A DNA stretch of 64,000 nucleotides from JAYWDA01 sp043747555 (GTDB lineage Bacteria > Bdellovibrionota > Bdellovibrionia > Bdellovibrionales > Bdellovibrionaceae). The stretch spans positions 1 through 64,000 of the forward strand of contig JAYTOY010000062.1 of NCBI GenBank assembly GCA_043747555.1, written 5' to 3'. Shown in pieces: positions 42,557-51,445 of this stretch (position 1 is its first letter; each line of letters opens with the position of its first letter). A program made the translations under genes and the position numbers. Under the pieces are notes generated by a model. That model had not been told where the DNA came from, did not search any database, and saw nothing but the letters and a program-made list of their open reading frames with translations.

Positions 42557-44254
42557 ATGAAAAATTATCGTCACGTGGTTCTGCTGACACTGCTTCTTTT
42601 TGCGGCCGGCATAACTGCTATTTATTTTCAGACTTTGGGCGCCGATTTTTTACCCTGGGATGACGATTATAATATCACTCTGAATTTATACTACAAATTG
42701 GGCGCCTGGAAAGATTTGTGGAGCCGCTCTTATTACGGGATGTATATTCCCGTAACAAGTTCTGTGTGGGCCGTATTTTATTATCTATTTGACGGTAAAC
42801 CTTGGCCCTTCAGAGTTTTTAATTTTATTTTACATTTTACCAACGTTGTTTTGCTTTTTTATATTTTGAAATGGTGGATGCAGGAGCAAAAAATCAAGGC
42901 GACTTGGCTTGGCTTTGCAGGACTTGTGCTTTTTGCATTCCACCCTTTACAAGTGGAAACAGTGGCGTGGATTTCTGGGGGAAGAGATCTTCTTTCCACC
43001 ACTTTTGGATTTCTAGCTTTGCTTTGTTACTTTCAAATTCGAAACTGGAAAGGCTTTGCTTTTGGAGGTTTCCTGTTTATTTTTAGTCTTCTTAGTAAAC
43101 CGCAAGTCGCGGCTTTGCCGTTGGTTATTTTTGTCTTACAGATGGTTTTGGATTTTCGGATTTGGAAAAAAACAACCATTCAAATGTTTATCTGGAGCTG
43201 GCCAGTTTTCGGGGTGGCGGCGCTGACTTTTAATGACCAGAAAGAAGTGCTTCTAAAGCCGATAGCTCCTTGGGAAAGACTTTTAGTGATGGTGGATAGT
43301 TTTGGTTTTTATTGGATGAAACTTGTGGCGCCTTTTCATTTGGCTGTTGATTATGGCAGGACACCTCAGTTTCTATTGGCTAACTATTCCTCGCAATTCC
43401 TGCCGACGACGATATTTTTAGGTCTCACAATTGCATTTTGTTTTCTGGTTTTCAATAAAAAATGCTTTGAGAGTGCGGGGCTTTTCTTAGCTTGGGTTTT
43501 TTGTATGTTACCGGTGTCAGGAGTCATTGATTTTGCATTTCAAGAAATTTCTACAACTACGGACCACTATGTTTATTTCTCGCTGGCCGTCATTGCTTTA
43601 CTGAGCGTTCAATACTTGAATAAATTTGCCCGTAATAAAAATATTCTTCTGGCGGGCATTTCTTTTCTGACAGTATTTTGCACCACTCTAAGTTGGAATA
43701 GAGTTCAAGTCTGGTTGGCACCTGATGTTTTTTTTGAAGATATGTTACAAAAAAATCCGCATTCATACTCCGCATTTATTGGACTCGGCGGAAATGCCTC
43801 CAAGGTTAATGATCATTTAAAGTCATTGGAATATTTTAAAAATGCGCTGGCAGAAAGGCCGGACGACATTGTCGCAAAAACAAATGTCGCATCAGCCTTG
43901 GGATTTTTAGAGCAATACGTTGAAGTCGCAAAAATGGAGTCATTAATCTTCACCCCTAGTTTTAAACGTGCTTTGGACATGAGACATATTGCAACGGCCA
44001 GTTTTTTAACAAGCTTAGGAGCGGCCGCCTTCTTTTTAAATCAAATGGATATCTCGATCCTCTATTTTTGCCAGGCGCAGACAATCAATCCTTACAGTAA
44101 AGAAATTAACAAAAATGTTGATGTTGTTATTACGGCTTATCGAAAGAACTACCCAGGAGCGGTCTGTCCTTCTTTTCCAAGCGTGGAAGTTTTTTTACAG
44201 ACGGCAGCTTCGGTTCGATTAATGAGTCGTGAATTAAAACCGGTTCCTAAATGA
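42557..44254 (+). CDS. GT-C/TPR membrane protein, copy 1
   Basis: This protein of about 565 residues has around ten membrane helices and a C-terminal region of helical TPR-like repeats (SYSAFIGLGGNASKVNDHLK, EYFKNALAERPDDIVAKTNV). An acidic motif (LPWDDDYNI) lies in the first external loop, as expected for GT-C glycosyltransferases that use lipid-linked donors, and FHPLQVETVAWISGGRDL is shared with TMTC/O-mannosyltransferase-like proteins. It probably transfers a sugar onto an exported protein or glycan. The adjacent gene is a clear paralogue and starts in its last codons. ATG at 42557 is preferred to the TTG at 42533. Confidence 0.75.
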   Translation: MKNYRHVVLLTLLLFAAGITAIYFQTLGADFLPWDDDYNITLNLYYKLGAWKDLWSRSYYGMYIPVTSSVWAVFYYLFDGKPWPFRVFNFILHFTNVVLLFYILKWWMQEQKIKATWLGFAGLVLFAFHPLQVETVAWISGGRDLLSTTFGFLALLCYFQIRNWKGFAFGGFLFIFSLLSKPQVAALPLVIFVLQMVLDFRIWKKTTIQMFIWSWPVFGVAALTFNDQKEVLLKPIAPWERLLVMVDSFGFYWMKLVAPFHLAVDYGRTPQFLLANYSSQFLPTTIFLGLTIAFCFLVFNKKCFESAGLFLAWVFCMLPVSGVIDFAFQEISTTTDHYVYFSLAVIALLSVQYLNKFARNKNILLAGISFLTVFCTTLSWNRVQVWLAPDVFFEDMLQKNPHSYSAFIGLGGNASKVNDHLKSLEYFKNALAERPDDIVAKTNVASALGFLEQYVEVAKMESLIFTPSFKRALDMRHIATASFLTSLGAAAFFLNQMDISILYFCQAQTINPYSKEINKNVDVVITAYRKNYPGAVCPSFPSVEVFLQTAASVRLMSRELKPVPK

Positions 44255-45954
44255 TTCAAAAAAACAGATTTCAATTAATTTTGTTTTTGGGCCTGTCGTT
44301 TGCACTAGGCCTAATCTATTTCCAGATTTTCGCCGCCCCTTTTTTGCCCTGGGATGACGATTACAATATCACCTTGAATCCTTATTTGCTTCAAGGCCAG
44401 TGGCTTGAGCTTTGGAATCATACTTATTTTGGTATGTATATTCCTGTCACACATACTTTTTGGGGACTGATCTTTCACCTGGGCGGTGGCCAGGCCTTGC
44501 CTTTTCGATTTTTTAACTTTTTTTTGCACGGGCTGAATACTTTTCTAGGCTACAAGTTAGCTCAACTTTGGTTTTCTAAAAGTAATTCTAAACCTTTATG
44601 GCTTTTAAGTATCGCGCCCTTATTTTTTGCACTTCATCCGTTACAGGTGGATGCGGTGGCTTGGATTTCTGGCGGCCGTGATTTACTGGCTACTTTTTTT
44701 GGACTTTTAGCCTTGGTTTTCTTTTTTAAGTATGAAACCTGCAAAGGCTTTTGGATTGCGGGTTTGTTTTTTATTTTGAGTTTACTAAGTAAACCGCAAG
44801 CCGCGGCTCTGCCTCTGGTGATTTTCTTACTCAGCGTTTTACGAGCTCCATTACTTTGGAAAAAAAACGGCCTGAAAATGTTGGCTTGGAGTGTTCCCGT
44901 ATTCCTTATTTCTCTGATCACTTACGTCACCCAAAAAGATATTGTTTTGCCCACAGTTCAAATTTTAGAAAGACCACTTGTGGTTTTTGATAGTTTTGGA
45001 TTTTATCTGGCTAAATTAGCTTGGCCGATTCATCTGACAGTCGATTATGGGCGCTCGCCGACTTATATGCTCAGTCATTTTGACAGGCAGTGGCCGCTGT
45101 CTTTTGTCTTCCTTAGCTTCCTTTTGTTTTTCTTTTTTGCCAGTCGCCGTTGCAAAAACTGGAACCTCTTTATCTTGTTTTTATCATGGGTGGTTTGTCT
45201 GCTCCCGGCTTCAGGGATAGTTAGTTTTGCCTTCCAAGAAATTTCCACAGTAGCCAATCATTATGTTTATTTTTCGATGGCTATTTTTTCGCTCTTATTA
45301 ATCGAACTTTTAAGTTTAAGTTCGCTATTAAAACTGAGTTTTTCCAAAACCGTTAAAATGGGATTGTTTTGTTTAATCGCCTTCTTTTCAATACTTAGTT
45401 GGCAGCGAATTCAGACTTGGCGATCTTCAAAGATATTTTTTGAAACAATGCTTTTAGAAAATCCTGAATCTCACAGCGCTCTGATGGGGCTAGCTCAATA
45501 CTATGGTGACGATAAGAAGGATTTTTCAAAATCTTTACAGCTGCTGCAACGAGCAAGAATTCAAAAACCAAAAGATCATCTTGTTATTTCTAATATTGCG
45601 ACAACACTGGTTCGCCTAAGTCGGTATAAAGAGGCGGTTGCCCTAGAAGATTGGCTTTTTGAACCAGAATTTCAAAGCTGGATGCCGAAAAAAAATGTAG
45701 ACTCGGCAAATTTCTTAAATGCACTTGGTTCAGCGATGGCGCCCTTGGGAAGGGTCGACTTAGCGCTTTTATATTTTTGCCAGGCTCAAGTTCTTAATCC
45801 ATTGGCTGCGGGCTTTGGCGAAAATGTAGAAATTATTCTTGCCAAGCTGCGGGCACAGAATCCGCAAATATCTTGCCCTCGATTTTCAACTTTTGATGAG
45901 TTTATTCGAACTGCGGCTGTTGTAAGGTATAATCAAACAAAGGGGTCAAAGTGA
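44251..45954 (+). CDS. GT-C/TPR membrane protein, copy 2
   Basis: This 567-residue protein is collinear with the previous gene: LPWDDDYNITLNPY, FGMYIPVTHTFWG, LHPLQVDAVAWISGGRDL and SLLSKPQAAALPLVIFLL all have close counterparts. It has the same multi-helix and C-terminal TPR-like layout (LLQRARIQKPKDHLVISNIA). The ATG overlaps the TGA of copy 1 and its own stop overlaps the GTG of the FkbM gene, so three genes are coupled. The pair looks like a tandem duplication that has diverged, perhaps for different acceptors. Confidence 0.75.
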   Translation: MIQKNRFQLILFLGLSFALGLIYFQIFAAPFLPWDDDYNITLNPYLLQGQWLELWNHTYFGMYIPVTHTFWGLIFHLGGGQALPFRFFNFFLHGLNTFLGYKLAQLWFSKSNSKPLWLLSIAPLFFALHPLQVDAVAWISGGRDLLATFFGLLALVFFFKYETCKGFWIAGLFFILSLLSKPQAAALPLVIFLLSVLRAPLLWKKNGLKMLAWSVPVFLISLITYVTQKDIVLPTVQILERPLVVFDSFGFYLAKLAWPIHLTVDYGRSPTYMLSHFDRQWPLSFVFLSFLLFFFFASRRCKNWNLFILFLSWVVCLLPASGIVSFAFQEISTVANHYVYFSMAIFSLLLIELLSLSSLLKLSFSKTVKMGLFCLIAFFSILSWQRIQTWRSSKIFFETMLLENPESHSALMGLAQYYGDDKKDFSKSLQLLQRARIQKPKDHLVISNIATTLVRLSRYKEAVALEDWLFEPEFQSWMPKKNVDSANFLNALGSAMAPLGRVDLALLYFCQAQVLNPLAAGFGENVEIILAKLRAQNPQISCPRFSTFDEFIRTAAVVRYNQTKGSK

Positions 45955-46838
45955 TTTTTTATTTCCTTGAGCTAAGAAAAAAATTGGTCCTGAAAATTAT
46001 AAAAATGTCTCGTGGCGCCCTTAAAAATACACGTTTCGAGAATTCTTTTTTAGTAAGCAGTGTTTATAAAATGTTTTTTTCCCTAGGTTTTCAAGGCTCG
46101 GCGCCAGAAATGAGTTTTAATTTTCACGGTTATACCTTTATCACAAGTACAAAAGATAAGTCGATGTTGCCAGGGTTGCTGAATCAAACATATGAGCTGA
46201 ATGAGTTCAATTTTTTTAAAAAGGTTTTAAAAGCAGATTGGGTCGTTTTAGATATTGGAGCAAATATTGGCTTATATTCCAAGATTGCTTCCGATCTTGT
46301 AGGACCCGCTGGCCATATTTATTGCTTTGAACCCGCGCCGGTAACCAGATCAATCTTAGAGAAGAATCTTGTTAGCTGTTTAAATACAACCATTGTACCC
46401 AAAGCCGTTGGTTCAAAATCTGGAACTGTAACTCTTTATTTAGAAAATGAAAACATTGGATGTACTTCGGTGTTAGCTAAAACAAAAAACCCCCTTGATG
46501 TAAAAATCACATCTATTGATGATTTTCTATCTGAAAATCGACAGATTCAAAGAATTGATTTTATTAAAATTGATATTGAAGGCTTTGAAGAAGAGGCTCT
46601 TTTAGGAATGGTGACTGCTTTAAAGTTTAATCCAATCCTTTTAATTGAATTGAATCCAAATTTTTTACGGCAAAATGGCCGTCGTCCTGAGGACTTTCTT
46701 TATTCTCTGCATCAGCGTTTTGGAAAGGTCTCTTATGTCTGCGAAAAAACGGGCGTGTTAAAACCGCTGCCTGACCTAAAACACTTAGGTCATCAGTTAA
46801 TTGCCAACCTCGTACTCGAAAACCCCCTCCCGATTTAA
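45951..46838 (+). CDS. FkbM-family methyltransferase
   Basis: This 295-residue SAM-dependent methyltransferase has motif I WVVLDIGANIGLYSKIA, acidic motif II IYCFEPAPVTRSILEKNL, and the FkbM-specific IDFIKIDIEGFEEEALLGM. It probably O-methylates a sugar or other hydroxyl in the surface glycan. The GTG start overlaps the TGA of copy 2 and has AGGGG upstream. The N-terminal 60 residues are outside the conserved domain. Confidence 0.88.
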   Translation: MIFYFLELRKKLVLKIIKMSRGALKNTRFENSFLVSSVYKMFFSLGFQGSAPEMSFNFHGYTFITSTKDKSMLPGLLNQTYELNEFNFFKKVLKADWVVLDIGANIGLYSKIASDLVGPAGHIYCFEPAPVTRSILEKNLVSCLNTTIVPKAVGSKSGTVTLYLENENIGCTSVLAKTKNPLDVKITSIDDFLSENRQIQRIDFIKIDIEGFEEEALLGMVTALKFNPILLIELNPNFLRQNGRRPEDFLYSLHQRFGKVSYVCEKTGVLKPLPDLKHLGHQLIANLVLENPLPI

Positions 46839-46936
46839 ACCTGGACTTAAAGGACTTTTGACTTATCATTTGAATATCCAAATCTCGTTAGCAGCCGGAA
46901 GACCATTTCAAATGCCTTCCTGGAAAGGCTTTAAAC

Positions 46937-48169
46937 TTGTCCAACCTAGCAAGTAATTTAAAAAAGCCATTCATAGAAACAGATTTTCTTATTATTGGAG
47001 GGGGAATTATTGGCGCCTGTATCGCCCAACAAATAAAATTTAAATACCCTAATTCCAAAATTGTCGTTATTGAAAAAGAAAAAAACTTTGCTCAGCATGC
47101 CTCGGGTCGAAACAGTGGCGTGTTACATGCTGGATTTTATTACACTGCTAATAGCTTAAAAGCCCGCTTCACCAAAGCAGGGAATTCTTTTTGGAAAGAA
47201 TACTGCCAACGGAAATCCCTTTCATTACGCAACTGCGGAAAATTGATTGTAGCACAAAATGATCACGACCTTCCCCAAATAGATGAACTGCTAACTCGTG
47301 CAAAAACTAATCAAATTGATCTTCAAGAGATTTCACTTTCTGATGCAAAAAAAATTGAACCTCGTGTAAAATCTTATCGTCGCATTCTTTGGTCACCGTC
47401 AACTTCGACTGTTAATCCTGTGCAAATTTTGCAAGAATTGGTAAACGATCTTTGTGCCGTTGGCGTTATGTTTCAAAAGGAAACTTGCTATCTTGGACAG
47501 CAAAAAAATATCGTTTACACAAATAGGGGGCCTATTAAAGCGGGCTATGTAGTCAATGCTGCGGGACTTTACGCAGACAGAATCGCCAAAACTTTTGGAT
47601 TTTCTCAACATCATAAAACAGTTCCTTTTAAAGGACTTTATCTTTACATGAATGATTCCTTTGGAACTTTGAATACCCATATTTATCCAGTACCAAATTT
47701 AAAAAATCCATTTTTGGGCGTGCACTATACTGTCACTTTTGATGGACATATTAAAATTGGCCCAACCGCGATCCCTGCTTTTTGGCTCGAACAATACAAA
47801 GGCTTCGATAACTTTAGGTGGAATGAGTTTTTTCAAATTTTGGGTTTGGAAATGAACCTCCTACTGCATTCCGATTTTGATTTTAAAAATTTGGCTTTCC
47901 AAGAGTTTCGAAAATATTCTAAGAAATACCTTATATCCCTAGCCCAAAATATGGTTGAAGGTGTCGATGTCTCGAAATTTGACACTTGGGGCGATCCTGG
48001 AATAAGAGCGCAACTAGTGGATACGCGTACAATGAAATTGGAAATGGATTTTATTTATGAGGGAGATTCGAAGTCATTTCACGTCCTGAATGCTGTTTCA
48101 CCAGCATTTACTTCTGCGATGCCCTTCGCTGAATTTCTTGTAGAAAAAATAGCGGAGCTGGTGAGCTGA
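46937..48169 (+). CDS. FAD-dependent oxidase, LhgO-like
   Basis: This 410-residue flavoprotein of the D-amino-acid-oxidase fold has FLIIGGGIIGACIAQQIK and the HASGRNSGVLHAGFYY segment shared with L-2-hydroxyglutarate dehydrogenase/oxidase. VVNAAGLYADRIAKTFGF and a C-terminal VSPAFTSAMPFAEFL are also typical. The substrate could be L-2-hydroxyglutarate or a glycan-linked 2-hydroxy acid. A GGAAAGG (46922-46928) precedes the TTG start by 8 bp. It lies between an FkbM methyltransferase and a convergent glycosyltransferase, so metabolic and glycan roles are both possible. Confidence 0.78.
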   Translation: MSNLASNLKKPFIETDFLIIGGGIIGACIAQQIKFKYPNSKIVVIEKEKNFAQHASGRNSGVLHAGFYYTANSLKARFTKAGNSFWKEYCQRKSLSLRNCGKLIVAQNDHDLPQIDELLTRAKTNQIDLQEISLSDAKKIEPRVKSYRRILWSPSTSTVNPVQILQELVNDLCAVGVMFQKETCYLGQQKNIVYTNRGPIKAGYVVNAAGLYADRIAKTFGFSQHHKTVPFKGLYLYMNDSFGTLNTHIYPVPNLKNPFLGVHYTVTFDGHIKIGPTAIPAFWLEQYKGFDNFRWNEFFQILGLEMNLLLHSDFDFKNLAFQEFRKYSKKYLISLAQNMVEGVDVSKFDTWGDPGIRAQLVDTRTMKLEMDFIYEGDSKSFHVLNAVSPAFTSAMPFAEFLVEKIAELVS

Positions 48170-48185
48170 GCATATCATTTTGCGT

Positions 48186-49151
48186 TTACTTGAGGCCGAC
48201 AAAGATTTTAAACCAAAAGTATTTGATGGTACGTGCCAGACTCGGAAAGTGATCCTGTAAAAAATAATAGGGCACCACTCGAATCATGCTGTGCGCTTTC
48301 TGGTAGTTTAAGGCAGTTCTTAACAAGATCTTTTTGGTCCATGGCAACGGGATCTCATCGATCACTTTATTATAGGCCAAAAAACTTTCATTACAGAGGG
48401 TTACCATTTTTTTTAATTCACCAGTGGATTGCCGCTTTCCATCTGAAGTCGGTAATATTTCTGCATGAAGAAGAACTTCATCGACGATCTTCAAATTTCC
48501 ATGAAGCAGAATTCTCATCTCAATTGGTAGCAAATGCCATTTAAGCAAATCAGGATTTTCTAACGCCTTTAGACTGGCAGCGAATGCCTGACGAAAAACC
48601 TCCGTCCGTCCAAGACCCCATAAAATACGGATCTTACCGTAATATTCCGGTTGGGTTGTGTAGTTCCAGAGTCGATCAAATAAATCTGGCGCCGGTAGCT
48701 TCTTTAGGTATTGTGTATAGACCACTTTTATTATTGGATCTGTCGTTTTGTCTGTTACATCATATCCCGGCATCGCCAAAACACAATCTTGATCCACCTC
48801 TAAGGCGCCCACCATCTTTTCAATAAATGTTGCTTCTAAAAAATCATCATCCGCAGCCCACATAAAATAGGAATGTTTCGCATGATCTAGAAGATATTTC
48901 AGATTTCTAATGGCACCAAGATTTGAATGTTGCCTTACGTACTTAATATTTAGACTTTGACTATGGTGTTCAACAACATTGCGAATAGCTTCTTCGTCAA
49001 CGGAACAATTATCGGAAATTAGGATTTCAAAATTTTTATAAGTTTGAGAAGCTAGTCTCTGTAGGGAGCGCCGTAAAAGCTCGGGCCGATTGTAAGTTGG
49101 AATTCCTACTGTAACCCATGGAGCGGTCCCAAGATGATTTTGCACTCCCAT
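48186..49151 (-). CDS. GT2-family glycosyltransferase
   Basis: This protein of about 321 residues has a GT-A fold start (WVTVGIPTYNRPELLRRSLQ), an SDNCS nucleotide-contact segment and a metal-binding acidic motif in MWAADDDFLEATFIEKM. It adds a sugar from a nucleotide donor to the glycan. The frame extends to 49277, but that would overlap the divergent epimerase start; ATG at 49151 with GGGAG just upstream is more economical. The end is convergent with the oxidase gene. Confidence 0.85.
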   Translation of the reverse strand: MGVQNHLGTAPWVTVGIPTYNRPELLRRSLQRLASQTYKNFEILISDNCSVDEEAIRNVVEHHSQSLNIKYVRQHSNLGAIRNLKYLLDHAKHSYFMWAADDDFLEATFIEKMVGALEVDQDCVLAMPGYDVTDKTTDPIIKVVYTQYLKKLPAPDLFDRLWNYTTQPEYYGKIRILWGLGRTEVFRQAFAASLKALENPDLLKWHLLPIEMRILLHGNLKIVDEVLLHAEILPTSDGKRQSTGELKKMVTLCNESFLAYNKVIDEIPLPWTKKILLRTALNYQKAHSMIRVVPYYFLQDHFPSLARTIKYFWFKIFVGLK

Positions 49152-49233
49152 AGCTCCCAGCCTTAAGACGGTTTCACTATCTAATTTTAACCCTTTCTTT
49201 GACTTGCTGGCAAGCTCACCAAAAACTGAACGT

Positions 49234-50322
49234 ATGTTTCTTAATTTCGTCCTTGGCACAGCCGCTGAACTGATCAAGGTTCAACCGATTATCATGACAG
49301 CCATTAAAAAAGCTTATCCAGTCAAAATTATTGCCACCGGACAAAGTCATCAAAACTTTCTGATGCAATATGAAGATTTTAGACTTCCACCCGAAATACT
49401 GTCCTTCCTTTTTGAGGATTCAAAGGACCTAGACCATGCGAAATCGGCGATGAAATGGTTCACTCGCGCCGCTTTAATTTCCTCAAGGCAGTTTGAATCT
49501 CTTTTATGTGGTGGTTCGCACAAGGACACTTTCGTTATCGTCCACGGTGACACCCTTTCAACCTTAATCGCCTCATGGCTAAGTTGGAAAACGGGTGTCC
49601 AAGCAATTCACATTGAGGCCGGGCTTCGCTCACCTCAGCTTTTTAACCCATTCCCAGAAGAAATCAGTCGAAGAATCGTCTCATATTTGGTGCAAGTCCA
49701 TATGGCGCCAGATAAATCTGCCCTGGAGAATTTAAAGCGAGGACATAATCAACGAGAAGTTTATTGCACCAACGGCAACACGCTCATGGACGCCATTAGA
49801 TATAATGAACCCTCAGTTACACCTGGTGAACGTTTTGCCCTTATTAATATCCATCGTTTTGAAAACCTAAATTCACCAACTCGCTGGAAAATGATCGTTG
49901 AAATTTTGCTTCAAGCAGCTCATAAAATTAATACGATATTTGTAACACATCCACAAATGAGACATAAGCTTGATGAGGATCCCACTTCGCATCAAAGACT
50001 GCTTGCGGCAGGCATCGATATTCGTAATCGCATGCCATTTTCAGAGTTTATCGGTCTTTTAAAAAATTCCGAATTTTTGATTAGTGATGGCGGGAGCAAC
50101 CAAGAGGAATGCTCCTATCTTGGAAAGCCCTGTCTTCTTTTACGTGAAGCAACCGAGAGAACCGAGGGGTTGAATGAAAACTGCGTCCTCAGTCGTTTCG
50201 ATCAAAAAATTATCGCCGACTTTTTGGAAAATCCCCAACAGTTTGAGCGTTCGCCCAGCTCCGAAATGCATTCTCCATCAAAGTTTATTCTTGAAATTTT
50301 AGAAAAAAAAATTAGCCTTTGA
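49234..50322 (+). CDS. UDP-GlcNAc 2-epimerase family protein (WecB-like)
   Basis: This protein of about 362 residues has the epimerase landmarks VHGDTLSTLIASWLSW, IHIEAGLRSPQLFNPFPEE and SDGGSNQEECSYLGKPCLLL. The family converts UDP-GlcNAc to UDP-ManNAc, or hydrolyses it in some members. The N-terminal FVLGTAAELIKVQP is close to the usual GTRPE-IK motif but has AAELIK, and the usual Arg-Pro is missing, so specificity may differ. ATG at 49234 is preferred; a frame opening at 49204 would overlap the divergent glycosyltransferase. Confidence 0.8.
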   Translation: MFLNFVLGTAAELIKVQPIIMTAIKKAYPVKIIATGQSHQNFLMQYEDFRLPPEILSFLFEDSKDLDHAKSAMKWFTRAALISSRQFESLLCGGSHKDTFVIVHGDTLSTLIASWLSWKTGVQAIHIEAGLRSPQLFNPFPEEISRRIVSYLVQVHMAPDKSALENLKRGHNQREVYCTNGNTLMDAIRYNEPSVTPGERFALINIHRFENLNSPTRWKMIVEILLQAAHKINTIFVTHPQMRHKLDEDPTSHQRLLAAGIDIRNRMPFSEFIGLLKNSEFLISDGGSNQEECSYLGKPCLLLREATERTEGLNENCVLSRFDQKIIADFLENPQQFERSPSSEMHSPSKFILEILEKKISL

Positions 50323-51445
50323 GATTTTTGTGCAATTCCACTACTGAATCGATGACATACTCAACCTCTACGTCCGATAGCTTTGGATACAGTGGGATGG
50401 TTAAAGTTCGATCCCCTATAGCCTCGGCATTTGGGAAGTCTCCCATTTTAAAATTAAATTTCTCTCGGTAATAAGTTAAATGAGGAACAGCTCTGTAGTT
50501 CACGGCTACGCCGATCCCCTTTTCCTGAAGACCTTTTAACATCGCATCCCGCTTTCCTAATTCAGCCCAAATGGTAAAAAGATGTCGGGCCGACCGAGAG
50601 CCAGTGCGCACAACAGGAAATTCAATGCCAGCATTACTAAAAGCTTTTTCATAGCGTTGGCTGATGTCTTCACGGCGCTCTAAATTTTCTTCAATCTGAG
50701 CAAACTGCGGCATCAATAGGGCTGCTTGGATATCAAACATATTATATTTATACCCTAAGTCCAACATGTCCCAATGTTGGTAATTATTATGGTATCTTTC
50801 AGCGGCGGACTTACTCATCCCATGCTGGCGAAGCAAGCGTACCTTATCGTGAATGTCCTGCCGATTCATCGTTGCCGCTCCCCCTTCTCCGGAGGTTATG
50901 TTTTTAGTGGCATAAAAACTATACGCTACAACATCGCTGAGATCGCCCGGCTTATATCCATCGCGAGAACTTTCCAATGCATGAGCCGCATCCTCAATCA
51001 ACGCCAGAGAATATTTATCAGCTAAGGCTTTTAGGGCTTTCATGTCAGCCATTTGGCCATACAAATGAACTGGTATAATGGCTTTCGTTTTTGAGGATAA
51101 GGCTTTTTTAACTAAATTGACGTCGATCAATCCAGTATCTGCTTCAACATCAACAAATATAAGTTTGGCTCCGCATTGAAGGACCACATTCGACGTTGCA
51201 ATAAAGGTCATGGCAGGCACAATCACTTCATCGTCCGCGCCAATTCCAAGTGCTTTCAAAGCTAGAAATAAACCTGCCGTGCAGCTGGTAAGGCCAATCG
51301 CATATTTTGTACCAGTGTATTCGCTCAGTTTTTTTTCGAACTCTACAGTTTTCGGACCGGTTGTTAGAAAAGATGATTTAAGAGTCTCGGTGACTTCGAG
51401 AATTTCTTTTTCTCCTAAATTATGCTTGTAAAAATCAACTTTCAT
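50312..51445 (-). CDS. DegT/DnrJ/EryC1 sugar aminotransferase
   Basis: This 377-residue PLP enzyme adds an amino group to a keto-sugar nucleotide. It has the start HNLGEKEILEVTETLKSSFL, the fold region VPAMTFIATSNVVLQCGA, the EDAAHALESSRDG segment and the PLP-lysine segment YATKNITSGEGGAATMN. The C-terminal half has RRDARL-less variation but keeps YNMFDIQAALLMPQ. It resembles WecE/PerA-type C4 or C3 aminotransferases. Its start codon shares a base with the stop of the SDR gene upstream. Confidence 0.9.
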   Translation of the reverse strand: MKVDFYKHNLGEKEILEVTETLKSSFLTTGPKTVEFEKKLSEYTGTKYAIGLTSCTAGLFLALKALGIGADDEVIVPAMTFIATSNVVLQCGAKLIFVDVEADTGLIDVNLVKKALSSKTKAIIPVHLYGQMADMKALKALADKYSLALIEDAAHALESSRDGYKPGDLSDVVAYSFYATKNITSGEGGAATMNRQDIHDKVRLLRQHGMSKSAAERYHNNYQHWDMLDLGYKYNMFDIQAALLMPQFAQIEENLERREDISQRYEKAFSNAGIEFPVVRTGSRSARHLFTIWAELGKRDAMLKGLQEKGIGVAVNYRAVPHLTYYREKFNFKMGDFPNAEAIGDRTLTIPLYPKLSDVEVEYVIDSVVELHKNLKG

